DNA from: an uncultured Clostridium sp.
GTDB taxonomy: Bacteria; Bacillota; Clostridia; TANB77; CAG-508
NCBI GenBank assembly: GCA_945877035.1
Contig: CAMCQH010000009.1
Location: 1 to 57,858, forward strand
Direction: 5' to 3'
DNA length: 57,858 nt
Below, in pieces: positions 6,651-15,009 of this stretch. A program made the translations under genes and the position numbers. The stretch's first letter is position 1, and each line of letters opens with the position of its first letter. The notes under the pieces are model-generated. The model was not told where the DNA came from. It worked only from the letters and a program-made list of their open reading frames with translations, and did no database searches.

Positions 6651-7667
6651 ATGAGCAATGAAATTGATATAAGTTTTAGCGAAATTATAAATATGATAGA
6701 GACTAGAAGAAATAATGCATACAAGAAAGTAAATGAAGAACTTATTTCTTTGTATTGGGATTTTGGAAAGTATATAAGTGAAAAAGTTCAAGATAGCAAT
6801 TGGGGAGACAAAATTGTAGATAAGCTTGTAGAATTTATGAAAAGAGAGTATCCTACAATGAAAGGATTTACTAGAGCTGGAATATATAGAATGAAACAAT
6901 TCTATGAGACTTATAAAGATAATGAAATTGTCGCTCCACTGGTGAGACAAATTAGCTGGACTCACAATGTTATGATTTTAGGTTCTACAAATACGATTGA
7001 AGAAAAAGAATTTTATATAAGAATGTGTATAAAAAATAACTATTCTAAAAGAGAACTTGATAGACAGATTTCAAGTGGATATTATCAAAGATATATGCTA
7101 TCAGATGGAAAAGCAAATCAAAGTTTATCTGAAACTACAGGAGAAGAAGATTATCCTAACACAAAATTATTAGACATATATAGTTTAGAGTTTTTAGATT
7201 TACCTAACAATTATTCAGAAAAAGATTTAAAAAAAGCAATTATTTCTAATATGAAAGATTTTATTTTAGAAATTGGTAAGGATTTTACTTTTATTGGAGA
7301 AGAGTATAGAGTACAGGTTGGCAATGAAGATTTTTATATTGATTTATTATTTTATAATAGGACATTATGTTGTTTAGTTGCATTTGAATTAAAAATTGGA
7401 AAATTTAAACCAGAATATATATCGAAAATGGATTTTTATTTAGAAGCATTAGATAGACAAGAGAAAAAAGAAAATGAAAATCCAAGTGTGGGAGTAATTT
7501 TATGTGCAAGTAAAGATGAGCAAGTTGTTGAATACGCAATGAGTAGAAGTATGTCACCAACAATGGTATCTCAATATACTTTAAAATTAATTGATAAGAA
7601 ATTGTTAGAAGAAAAGCTTAAAGAGATTAATAATATAGTAGAAGAAAATAATGAAAAAAATATCTAA
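6651..7667 (+). CDS. YhcG/DUF1016-family PD-(D/E)XK nuclease
   Basis: The protein has 338 residues. The N-terminal DUF1016 domain (about 10-150, with YWDFGKYISEKV and SWTHNVMIL) is followed by a YhcG-type PD-(D/E)XK nuclease domain (about 165-325). Visible catalytic candidates are Asp231 in FYIDLLFYN and Glu246-x-Lys248 in AFELKIGKF. The family is found with restriction-modification and other mobile defence genes, where a DNA-cleaving role is predicted. It starts after AAAGGATGTG at 6651. The Fic gene begins 16 bases after its stop, so both are one transcript, probably cargo or the flank of the adjacent element. Confidence 0.85.
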   Translation: MSNEIDISFSEIINMIETRRNNAYKKVNEELISLYWDFGKYISEKVQDSNWGDKIVDKLVEFMKREYPTMKGFTRAGIYRMKQFYETYKDNEIVAPLVRQISWTHNVMILGSTNTIEEKEFYIRMCIKNNYSKRELDRQISSGYYQRYMLSDGKANQSLSETTGEEDYPNTKLLDIYSLEFLDLPNNYSEKDLKKAIISNMKDFILEIGKDFTFIGEEYRVQVGNEDFYIDLLFYNRTLCCLVAFELKIGKFKPEYISKMDFYLEALDRQEKKENENPSVGVILCASKDEQVVEYAMSRSMSPTMVSQYTLKLIDKKLLEEKLKEINNIVEENNEKNI

Positions 7668-7683
7668 AAAGGGAGGAAATCTA

Positions 7684-8292
7684 ATGTTAAAAAATAAATT
7701 AGGAATAGAAGATCCAATAGAACTTGCTAAAGCAGAAGAAAAAGTAACTAAAATTAAAGCAATAAAATTATTTGAAACAGGTAAACTAAATTTATTTGAA
7801 GTAGGAACATTTAAAGGCTTATCACAAATTCATAAATATCTATTTGAAGATGTATATGAATTTGCAGGAAAAATTAGAACAGAAAACATTTCAAAAAGTA
7901 ATTTTAGATTTGCATCAGCTATGTATTTAGAAGAAGCTTTAAAACAAATTGACAAAATGCCACAATCAAATTTTGATGAAATTATAGAAAAATATATCGA
8001 AATGAATATTGCTCATCCCTTTAGAGAAGGAAATGGAAGAAGTACAAGAATGTGGTTAGATATGATTCTAAAACAAGAAATAGGCAAAGTAATTGATTGG
8101 AGTAAAGTTGACAAGGAAGATTATTTACTAGCAATGGAAAGAAGCCCTATAAAAAATACAGAGATTAAATTTTTATTAAAAGAAGCATTGACTGATAAAA
8201 TAGATGACAGAGAGGTTTATATGAAGGGAATTGATGCAAGTTATAATTATGAAGGCTATAGCACATATAAAGTTGAAGATTTGAAAAACTAA
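7684..8292 (+). CDS. Fic-domain protein with C-terminal inhibitory motif (class III type)
   Basis: The protein has 202 residues. The canonical Fic motif HPFREGNGRSTR starts at His111, so it is expected to transfer AMP or a related nucleotide group to a hydroxyl on a target protein. Near the C-terminus S186-YNY-E190-G191 matches the [S/T]xxxE[G/N] inhibitory motif, placed as in class III Fic proteins that inhibit themselves. No separate antitoxin gene is seen, in agreement. ATG 7684 is chosen because GGGAGG (7671-7676) is well spaced; an earlier ATG would overlap the nuclease gene without a ribosome site. The target is unknown. Confidence 0.88.
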   Translation: MLKNKLGIEDPIELAKAEEKVTKIKAIKLFETGKLNLFEVGTFKGLSQIHKYLFEDVYEFAGKIRTENISKSNFRFASAMYLEEALKQIDKMPQSNFDEIIEKYIEMNIAHPFREGNGRSTRMWLDMILKQEIGKVIDWSKVDKEDYLLAMERSPIKNTEIKFLLKEALTDKIDDREVYMKGIDASYNYEGYSTYKVEDLKN

Positions 8293-8314
8293 AGAATACA
8301 TAGAAAGGCAAAAT

Positions 8315-9793
8315 ATGAAAAAAATTAATAAAAAAAATTTAATAACATATATAATAATTTTTGCAATTACTTGTATAATATTTTTACCATTCCTATTAGG
8401 CCATTATTCAACAGACACATACAACATAATAAATAGAGGATATAAAGAATACGCAATAAAATATTCACTAAATGATGGAAGACCAGTAATGTGTTTGATA
8501 TCACTTATTGCCGAAAAAATAAATATGCCAATACAAGCATACATAATAATATTAACATCAATTGCGTTATTTGTATCATGCATAAGTGTAATAAAACTAA
8601 AAAATATAATACTTAAATTTATAGAAAAAAATGACAAAAAAATAGAATATACAATATTAGCAATATCATATATAATTATATTTAATTTTGCATATTTAGA
8701 AAACTTACAATTTGCAGAATGTGCAGTAATGGCAGTAAGTATATTATTAGACATAATTGTAGCACAAACAATAGTTGAAAAAAATAAAAATTATATACTA
8801 AAAAGTATATTGCTAACAATAATTTCAATTCTATTTTATCAAGGCACAATAAATTGGTTAATTACAATAGCATTTTTCTTATCAATATTTAAAGAAAAAA
8901 AGATAAATTTACAGGTTATAAAAAATGTATTTTTAAGTGTTATATGTATTGGTATGGGCTATATTGTAAATTTGATTCAAATAAAAATTACAGGAAAAAT
9001 TTTTGATTTAACTCAAACAAGAATGGGAAGTATAAAAAATATAATAAATAATTTTAATTATATTTTGAAAAAATTATATGGAATATTATTAAATACATAT
9101 AATTTATTACCTAAATATGCACTATTTACATATATTATAATGCTTTTGATATATGCATTGATTTTTGATAAGAAAAATGATATGCAAATAAATATAATTG
9201 CAATAATACTTGTGTGCATAGGTGCCGTATTTGCACCTAATCTTATGACATTATCAGCATTTGGAACAGGAAGAATGTCATTTTCAATAGGTGCAATGAT
9301 AGGACTAATATTTTTATACATATATTGTAATTTAGATGCACAAAATGTAAAAAAACAAAAAATATCAAAAAATATATTATATGTTATAATTTTTTCATAT
9401 ATGATATTATCAATAACAAATTATGTGTCTATAATGTGCGAACACAAAAAAGTAAATGAGCAAGATAAACAAGAATGTGAAACAATAGGAAAATGGATAA
9501 ATGAATATGAAGAAATTAATAATATAGAGGTAAAAAATATAGTTTTTATATATAACAATAAAAGTAAAGCATATTACAATAATATAAGAAATAAATCAGC
9601 ATTATGTTATAAGGCTTTAGCAACAGAATGGTCAAGAATAGGAGCTATTAATTATTATACTAATAGAAAATTTAATGAAACATTTAATATATCTCAAAAA
9701 TGCAATGAATATTTTAGAGATAAAAGTTGGGACAATTTAGATAAAGAACAATTAATTTTTGAAGAAAATACATTATATTATTGTTTATATTAG
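8315..9793 (+). CDS. GtrII-like membrane glycosyltransferase 1
   Basis: The protein has 492 residues with about ten hydrophobic helices. An early extracytoplasmic loop contains GHYSTDTYNIINRGYKEYA and then NDGRPVM, the Asp and NGR-type pattern of glucosyltransferase GtrII-like proteins. These use a lipid-linked sugar to modify a surface polymer. The C-terminal 100 residues are a soluble domain. The gene forms a pair with the next one, of the same predicted family though with little direct identity. Substrate cannot be read from sequence. It is very ATA-rich, a little more so than the housekeeping genes. Confidence 0.65.
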   Translation: MKKINKKNLITYIIIFAITCIIFLPFLLGHYSTDTYNIINRGYKEYAIKYSLNDGRPVMCLISLIAEKINMPIQAYIIILTSIALFVSCISVIKLKNIILKFIEKNDKKIEYTILAISYIIIFNFAYLENLQFAECAVMAVSILLDIIVAQTIVEKNKNYILKSILLTIISILFYQGTINWLITIAFFLSIFKEKKINLQVIKNVFLSVICIGMGYIVNLIQIKITGKIFDLTQTRMGSIKNIINNFNYILKKLYGILLNTYNLLPKYALFTYIIMLLIYALIFDKKNDMQINIIAIILVCIGAVFAPNLMTLSAFGTGRMSFSIGAMIGLIFLYIYCNLDAQNVKKQKISKNILYVIIFSYMILSITNYVSIMCEHKKVNEQDKQECETIGKWINEYEEINNIEVKNIVFIYNNKSKAYYNNIRNKSALCYKALATEWSRIGAINYYTNRKFNETFNISQKCNEYFRDKSWDNLDKEQLIFEENTLYYCLY

Positions 9794-9844
9794 TAAAAGG
9801 CGAGAGTATCTGAAACATGAAGACAATTATGGAAGGAATATGAT

Positions 9845-11344
9845 ATGGAAAATTTAAAAAAAGAATATAAAAATGCAACAAAATATTTTTTAAAAAATAA
9901 AGCATTTATTGTAGTAATTATTTTAGTTACAGTATTAAGCTTCGGATTTACAATAACTCATCCATCAGTAGGCATGGATGAAACAGCTTTTGGTAGATAT
10001 TATCAAGATAAAGAAATGCTAGAAAGTGGAAGATGGGGTTCATATTTAATATATAGAGGCCTAAATATAATAGAATTTACACCATTTTGGGTAGACTTTT
10101 TAGTTACTAGTATAATAGTAATTACAGCAGTATTATGGTGTGTTTTTCTAAAAAAGAATTTAGGAAAAAAATTATCACTTGGAGCGTATATTATTTTTGC
10201 AACTATATTTATTTCTTTTCCATTAATAAATGAATGTTATATATTTTCAAATAGTAGTTTAGCTGTTATGATAGGAACTTTTTTAGCATCATTAGGAATC
10301 ATGACATTTTATGAGAATTATAGTAATCTTCATAAAAAAATAATATATGTATTAATAGCAATAATGTTAGCATTTGCTTTTGCAATGTATGAAGCTTGTG
10401 GACAAGTAATGTTAGTATCTATTTGTGTTACAGCAATTTTAATGATATACACAAATAAGGATAAAAAAATAAAAGATATTTTTAAATATTTATTTGCAAC
10501 TTTAGGTATTGTTGTTTTAGCAGTAGTATTAGATGAGATTATAGTAAAAATAGTCTATTTAGCAGGTGTTAGAGCTTCAAATGAGGCAGATAAAGAAATA
10601 AGTTGGGGAAAATATGGAATAATAGAAAGCTTTCAATTAATTGTGATTAATATTATAAATGCAATGAGAAATACTAAATATTTTCCTGTACTTATATTTG
10701 ATATAGTATCAGTAATTGGATTAGCTATAAGTATTTTACAGTCTGATAAGAAAAGAAATTGGATGATATTAGTAATATTTATTGCAATGTTTTTATCAAA
10801 TTTTGCAATAAGCATGTTACAATTGGATTCAGTTTTATATAGAACTTGTACATCATGGGGATTATTTGTAGCTATAATTGTTATGGTTGCTTATAAATTT
10901 TTAAGTGAATATAAAATAACAAAAATATTAGCAGCTGTATGTATTTTTATATTAGTTTTATTGCAGACAAAATCTTTAAATCAGCTATTTTATAATGATT
11001 ATAAACGTTATCAAAAAGATTTGACAATAGCACATGAACTAATTTATGATTTAGAAAAATCATATGATACATCTAAACCATTAGTAATTATGGGAACTCC
11101 ATATAAAGGGATAGGAGGCTATGGAGCTCAGTCTAATAGTCTATCAGTACTTTGGTGGGGCAAAAAAGCATTTAGTGATAATGGTGCAGAATTTATAAAA
11201 TTTTTAAATTCTTTAGGATATGATTTTAAAAGACCAAATGATGAACAATATGAAAAAGGAAAAGTCGAAGCTGAAACAATGAATGGATATCCAAAAGAAG
11301 ATTCTATTAGAGAATTGGAAGATTGCATTGTAATAAATTTTTAA
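9845..11344 (+). CDS. GtrII-like membrane glycosyltransferase 2
   Basis: The protein has 499 residues. A first membrane helix (about 19-37) is followed by an external loop with HPSVGMDETAFGRYYQDK and ESGRWGSYLIYRGL, the acidic and GRW pattern of GtrII-type glucosyltransferases. About ten more helices and a soluble C-terminal domain follow. It lies 51 bases after the first GtrII-like gene behind GGAAGGA, so the two probably modify the same cell-surface glycan. The gene is followed by a MITE-like palindrome and then polA. Confidence 0.7.
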   Translation: MENLKKEYKNATKYFLKNKAFIVVIILVTVLSFGFTITHPSVGMDETAFGRYYQDKEMLESGRWGSYLIYRGLNIIEFTPFWVDFLVTSIIVITAVLWCVFLKKNLGKKLSLGAYIIFATIFISFPLINECYIFSNSSLAVMIGTFLASLGIMTFYENYSNLHKKIIYVLIAIMLAFAFAMYEACGQVMLVSICVTAILMIYTNKDKKIKDIFKYLFATLGIVVLAVVLDEIIVKIVYLAGVRASNEADKEISWGKYGIIESFQLIVINIINAMRNTKYFPVLIFDIVSVIGLAISILQSDKKRNWMILVIFIAMFLSNFAISMLQLDSVLYRTCTSWGLFVAIIVMVAYKFLSEYKITKILAAVCIFILVLLQTKSLNQLFYNDYKRYQKDLTIAHELIYDLEKSYDTSKPLVIMGTPYKGIGGYGAQSNSLSVLWWGKKAFSDNGAEFIKFLNSLGYDFKRPNDEQYEKGKVEAETMNGYPKEDSIRELEDCIVINF

Positions 11345-11353
11345 GAGGAAGTT

Positions 11354-11393
11354 GTTACAATTCACGGCTTATTTTAAAACTGTGAATTGTAAC
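11354..11393. repeat. MITE-like palindrome, short copy with perfect 8-bp target duplication
   Basis: GTTACAATTCAC (11354-11365) pairs with GTGAATTGTAAC (11382-11393). The element is flanked on both sides by AGGAAGTT (11346-11353 and 11394-11401), an exact 8-bp direct repeat as left by transposition. Three related copies lie at 14206, 19736 and 54254. As RNA it may also terminate the upstream transcript. Confidence 0.75.
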
Positions 11394-11421
11394 AGGAAGT
11401 TATTTTTAGGAGGAAAGTATT

Positions 11422-12360
11422 TTGGAAAAGCTAGTATTAATAGATGGAAATAGTATAATGAACAGAGCATTTTATGGAATTATGGGAAGCAAAGCTCTAA
11501 CAACTAAAGACGGAAAATATACAAATGCAATATATGGTTTTTTAGCAATATTATTCAAATTATTAGAAGATGAAAAACCAGAATATATTGCGGTGTCATT
11601 TGACTTAAAAGCACCAACAGAAAGACATAAATTATATGAAGGATATAAAGCAAATAGACATGGTATGCCAAATGAACTTGCAGAGCAAATGCCAATAATA
11701 AAAGAAGTTCTAAAAGCTATGAACATAGATATAGTTGAAAAAGAAGGCTATGAAGGTGATGACATAATAGGAACACTTTCAAGATATGGAGAGAAAAAAG
11801 GTTTAGAAGTTATAATTCTTTCAGGAGATAGAGATACTTTCCAATTAGCAACAGATAATGTAAAAATACATATCCCAAGAACTAAAGCTGGAAAAACTGA
11901 AACAGAAATTTTTGATAGAAATAAAGTTAAAGAAGTTTATGGTATAGAGCCAAAACAATTAATAGAAGTAAAAGGATTACAAGGAGATACATCAGACAAT
12001 ATTCCAGGAGTTCCAGGAATAGGAGAAAAGACAGCGCTTTCATTAATTCAAAAATATGAAACAATTGATAATCTATACAAAAAATTAGAAGCGGGAGAGG
12101 CTGATTTAAAGGGAAAACAAAAAGAAAAAATAGAAGAAAATAAAGAATTAGCTTATCTTTCAAGAACATTAGGAGAAATAAATACAAATGTGCCAATTGA
12201 AGATACATTGGAAGAATTGAAAACAGAGGAATGGGATAAGCAAAAGGTTTTAGAGATTTTTAAAGAGTTGAATTTTAAAAGATATATAGATAGATTTAAT
12301 TTGCTTCAAGAAGTTGGAGGTCGGACAACGGAGGTCAGAGGTCAGAGGTTGGTGAAATAG
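11422..12360 (+). CDS. polA: DNA polymerase I, 5'-nuclease part (upstream of +1 shift sites)
   Basis: As read conventionally this is 312 residues. It carries the 5'-3' exonuclease/flap endonuclease domain of Pol I: LIDGNSIMNRAFYG at the start, FDLKAPTERH, YEGDDIIGT, LSGDRDTFQL and SDNIPGVPGIGEKTA in the helix-hairpin-helix region. It starts with TTG 11422 behind AGGAGG. The normal gene would continue into the polymerase domain, but here the frame runs into a 7-bp repeat array and stops at 12358. The frame contains CGG at 12322. Skipping one base there and one at the next CGG (12329) joins it to the polymerase frame with no stop. I therefore read it as one gene, 11422-14180, of about 918 residues. 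Confidence 0.93.
   Translation: MEKLVLIDGNSIMNRAFYGIMGSKALTTKDGKYTNAIYGFLAILFKLLEDEKPEYIAVSFDLKAPTERHKLYEGYKANRHGMPNELAEQMPIIKEVLKAMNIDIVEKEGYEGDDIIGTLSRYGEKKGLEVIILSGDRDTFQLATDNVKIHIPRTKAGKTETEIFDRNKVKEVYGIEPKQLIEVKGLQGDTSDNIPGVPGIGEKTALSLIQKYETIDNLYKKLEAGEADLKGKQKEKIEENKELAYLSRTLGEINTNVPIEDTLEELKTEEWDKQKVLEIFKELNFKRYIDRFNLLQEVGGRTTEVRGQRLVK
12316..12350 (+). repeat. 7-bp repeat array inside polA
   Basis: Five 7-base units in a row: GGAGGTC, GGACAAC, GGAGGTC, AGAGGTC, AGAGGTT. The same kind of unit builds the arrays at 16262, 25774 and 48968. Thirty-five bases is not a multiple of three, so the array moves the reading frame by two. It lies exactly in the linker between the 5'-nuclease and polymerase halves of Pol I. 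Confidence 0.75.
12322..12331 (+). other. polA: two candidate +1 frameshift sites (CGG) in polA
   Basis: CGG at 12322-12324 is in the frame of the 5'-nuclease ORF. Skipping its C gives GGA CAA, and the next codon in that new frame is CGG at 12329-12331. Skipping its C gives GGA GGT CAG and leads directly into the polymerase ORF. Both landings are GGA glycine codons. These match the three further sites in radA and ftsK. Confidence 0.6.
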
Positions 12361-12365
12361 AAAGT

Positions 12366-14180
12366 TTGTATAAAGTTAAAGAGAAGTCTATTGGTGAAGT
12401 TATAGATATTTTGAAAGAGCAGAAGGAAATGATTTTTTGTTTTGATACTGATAAAGATGATAATCAAGAGAAAATTATAAAGGAAAAGATAACTGGAATA
12501 GGTGTTTTCAATTCAAGAGCAAATGAAGCATATTATATAAGTTTTAAAAATGATGAGGAACTTAATGAATTTAAAGATATTTTTGAAAACAATGAAATAT
12601 CAAAAATAGGAATAGATTTAGGTAGAATTTATATATTATTAAAACAAGAAGGAATTAATTTAAGAGGAATAAAATTTGATACAGCAATAGCAGCATATAT
12701 TTTAAATCCAACAAATAATAAATTAAAAATAGAAGATTTAGCAGAACAATATTTAGAAATAAATGTAAATGAAGTTTTAGGAGAAAATGAGGAAAATAAC
12801 AAACAAGAACAAATAAATCTATTTGACGAACTTAATCAATCAACTAATACAGAAAAATCTTTTGAAGAAAATAAAAAAGAAGAAAAAAAATATACATTTT
12901 ATGCATATTTAATATATAAATTACAAGAAGTAACAAAAAAACAATTAGAAGAAATCAATGCTTTAGGACTATTTAATAATATAGACATGCCAACAGTAGA
13001 AGTTCTAGCAAATATGCAATGGAATGGAATGTATGCAGATGAAGAAGAGTTAAATAAATTCGGAAATCAACTAAAAGAACAATTAGAAATAAAAACAAAA
13101 ATGATATATGAAATGGCAGGAGAAGAATTTAATATCAATTCTACAAAACAATTAGGAGAAATTTTATTTGAAAAAATGAAACTTCCTGTTGTGAAAAAAA
13201 CAAAAAGTGGATATTCAACAGATGTAGATGTATTAGAAAAATTAAAATCAGAAGACCCAATTATTCAAGAGATACTAGATTATAGACAATTAATGAAACT
13301 AAACTCAACATATGTTGAAGGATTAAAACCATATATCAATCCAAAAACAAAAAGAATACACTCATTCTTCCATCAAACAATAACAGCAACTGGAAGAATA
13401 AGCTCAACAGAACCGAACTTACAAAATATACCAACAAGATTTGAATTAGGAAAACAAGTAAGAAAAATATTTAAACCAGAACATGGAAAAGTCTATATAG
13501 ATGCAGATTACTCACAAATAGAATTAAGAGTATTGGCACATATGTCAGAAGACAAGCACATGGTTCAAGCATTTAAAGAAGGTCAAGATATCCATAAACA
13601 AGCAGCATCAAAAGTATTTAAAACACCAATAGATGAAGTTACAAAAGAACAAAGAAGTAACGCAAAAGCAGTAAACTTTGGCATAGTATATGGAATAAGT
13701 GACTTTGGACTCGGAGAACAATTAGGAATATCAAGAAAACAAGCAAAAAAATATATAGATGAATATTTAACAGAATATGAAGGAATAAAAAACTTCATGG
13801 AAAATATGACAGAAAAAGCAAAAGAAACAGGATATGTAGAAACATTATTTAATAGAAGAAGATATATACCAGAACTAAAATCAAATAATTATATGGTAAG
13901 ACAATTCGGAGCTAGAGCTGCAATGAACACACCAATACAAGGAACAGCAGCAGATATAATGAAAATAGCAATGATAAATGTTTATAAAGAATTGGTAGAA
14001 AGAAAATTAAAAGCAAAAATTGTTTTACAAGTACATGATGAAATGATGATAGAAGCACCGATAGAAGAAGCAGAAGAGGTAAAAGAAATAGTAAAAGAAC
14101 AAATGGAAAGTGCAATTACATTAAAAGTACCATTAATAGCAGATGTTTCAGAGGCAGAGAATTGGTATGAGTGCAAGTAA
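12366..14180 (+). CDS. polA: DNA polymerase I, exonuclease-like and polymerase part
   Basis: The conventional ORF begins at TTG 12366 (604 residues), but its frame is open back to the repeat array. The polymerase motifs are intact: A (IDADYSQIELR, near 378), B (RSNAKAVNFGIVYG, near 429) and C (VLQVHDEMMIEAP, near 553). The preceding 3'-5' exonuclease-like domain keeps FDTAIAAYILNP but lacks the usual DxE metal motif, so proofreading is probably absent, as in many Gram-positive Pol I enzymes. No ribosome site is suitably placed for TTG 12366. This supports synthesis as the continuation of the upstream ORF by two +1 shifts. Reinitiation at 12366 after the TAG at 12358 is the alternative. Confidence 0.93.
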   Translation: MYKVKEKSIGEVIDILKEQKEMIFCFDTDKDDNQEKIIKEKITGIGVFNSRANEAYYISFKNDEELNEFKDIFENNEISKIGIDLGRIYILLKQEGINLRGIKFDTAIAAYILNPTNNKLKIEDLAEQYLEINVNEVLGENEENNKQEQINLFDELNQSTNTEKSFEENKKEEKKYTFYAYLIYKLQEVTKKQLEEINALGLFNNIDMPTVEVLANMQWNGMYADEEELNKFGNQLKEQLEIKTKMIYEMAGEEFNINSTKQLGEILFEKMKLPVVKKTKSGYSTDVDVLEKLKSEDPIIQEILDYRQLMKLNSTYVEGLKPYINPKTKRIHSFFHQTITATGRISSTEPNLQNIPTRFELGKQVRKIFKPEHGKVYIDADYSQIELRVLAHMSEDKHMVQAFKEGQDIHKQAASKVFKTPIDEVTKEQRSNAKAVNFGIVYGISDFGLGEQLGISRKQAKKYIDEYLTEYEGIKNFMENMTEKAKETGYVETLFNRRRYIPELKSNNYMVRQFGARAAMNTPIQGTAADIMKIAMINVYKELVERKLKAKIVLQVHDEMMIEAPIEEAEEVKEIVKEQMESAITLKVPLIADVSEAENWYECK

Positions 14181-14205
14181 CCCAAGATTTAGCAGGCAAA
14201 AATTT

Positions 14206-14312
14206 GTTACAATTCACAGCTAGTAAAATTAATACTGTCCTGCAACGGGTAATAGTTATTAATAACTATTACCCTGCGCGGACTTTAAGATTGGTTAGCT
14301 GTGAATTATAGC
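14206..14312. repeat. MITE-like element, long copy with 8-bp target duplication
   Basis: The ends are GTTACAATTCACAGCT and AGCTGTGAATTATAGC. The centre is a perfect palindrome, GGGTAATAGTTATT and its complement, flanked by CCTGCAAC and CCTGCGCGGAC. AAAAATTT flanks both sides (14198-14205, 14313-14320). The copy at 54254 has the same ends and the same CCTGCGCGGAC block. No transposase is encoded. The element fills the gap between polA and the transglycosylase gene. Confidence 0.75.
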
Positions 14313-14332
14313 AAAAATTTTGCACAAATTTT

Positions 14333-14932
14333 TTGATGATGATGAGCGAACGAAGGGAGAAGATTAAAATAGTTATTATAAGTAAGAAAAAATTAATAAT
14401 TTTAATGATAATAGTTATTGTATTTATAATAGCTATTATAGATATTCCCACCAAAATACAAAAGCTAATATATAAAAAAGAATATTCAGAATATGTAGAA
14501 AAATACGCTGAAAGCTATAATGTTGATGAAAATCTAGTTTATGCAGTAATAAAAGCAGAAAGCAATTTTAATTCTGATGCAAAATCAAACAAAGATGCAA
14601 TTGGATTAATGCAGTTAGTTGAAAGCACAGCAAAAGATGTTTCTAAAAAAGTTGATATACAATTGACTGATGATGAGTTAAAAGAAAAATTGTTAGAACC
14701 TGAAATTAATATAAATTTAGGAACTAAATATTTGTCAATTTTAATAGACAGATACCAAAATATTGAAGTGGCAATAACTGCATATAATGCGGGAATTGGG
14801 ACTGTTGATAACTGGATTGAAAAAGGTGTAATAAAAGTAGATGGTTCTGATATTGAAAATATTCCGTATAAAGAGACAAATAATTATGTGAGAAAAATTT
14901 TAAGGGATTATAAAATTTATACTAATTTGTAG
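14333..14932 (+). CDS. membrane-anchored lytic transglycosylase (SLT domain)
   Basis: The protein has 199 residues. One N-terminal signal anchor (about 20-37) is followed by a Slt70-type lysozyme-like domain. The catalytic glutamate is Glu76 in VYAVIKAESNF, followed by DAIGLMQL, LEPEININLGTKYL and AITAYNAGIGTVDNW, all typical of the family. It cleaves peptidoglycan glycan strands outside the membrane with formation of anhydro-muramic ends. The start is uncertain because three ATG codons in a row lack a clear ribosome site. The gene lies 20 bases after a MITE, so its promoter may be inside that repeat. Confidence 0.88.
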   Translation: MMMMSERREKIKIVIISKKKLIILMIIVIVFIIAIIDIPTKIQKLIYKKEYSEYVEKYAESYNVDENLVYAVIKAESNFNSDAKSNKDAIGLMQLVESTAKDVSKKVDIQLTDDELKEKLLEPEININLGTKYLSILIDRYQNIEVAITAYNAGIGTVDNWIEKGVIKVDGSDIENIPYKETNNYVRKILRDYKIYTNL

Positions 14933-15009
14933 TACAAAAATACTAGACAAATGATGAAAAATGCAATAAAATAATAAAGAAATGTGAAAAATTTTGGAGG
15001 ATAAAATTT

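Noticed and set aside
12322..12331. P-site slippage (tRNA re-pairing) as the mechanism
   Set aside because: The codons before the five sites are TTA, GCA, TTG, GGT and CAA. None can re-pair well with the +1 triplet, and they have nothing in common. A-site reading of GGR is simpler.
12366..14180. Klenow-type polymerase as a naturally independent gene
   Set aside because: There is no ribosome site before TTG 12366, and its frame is open upstream into the repeat where two CGG codons lead from the 5'-nuclease frame. Reinitiation remains possible.
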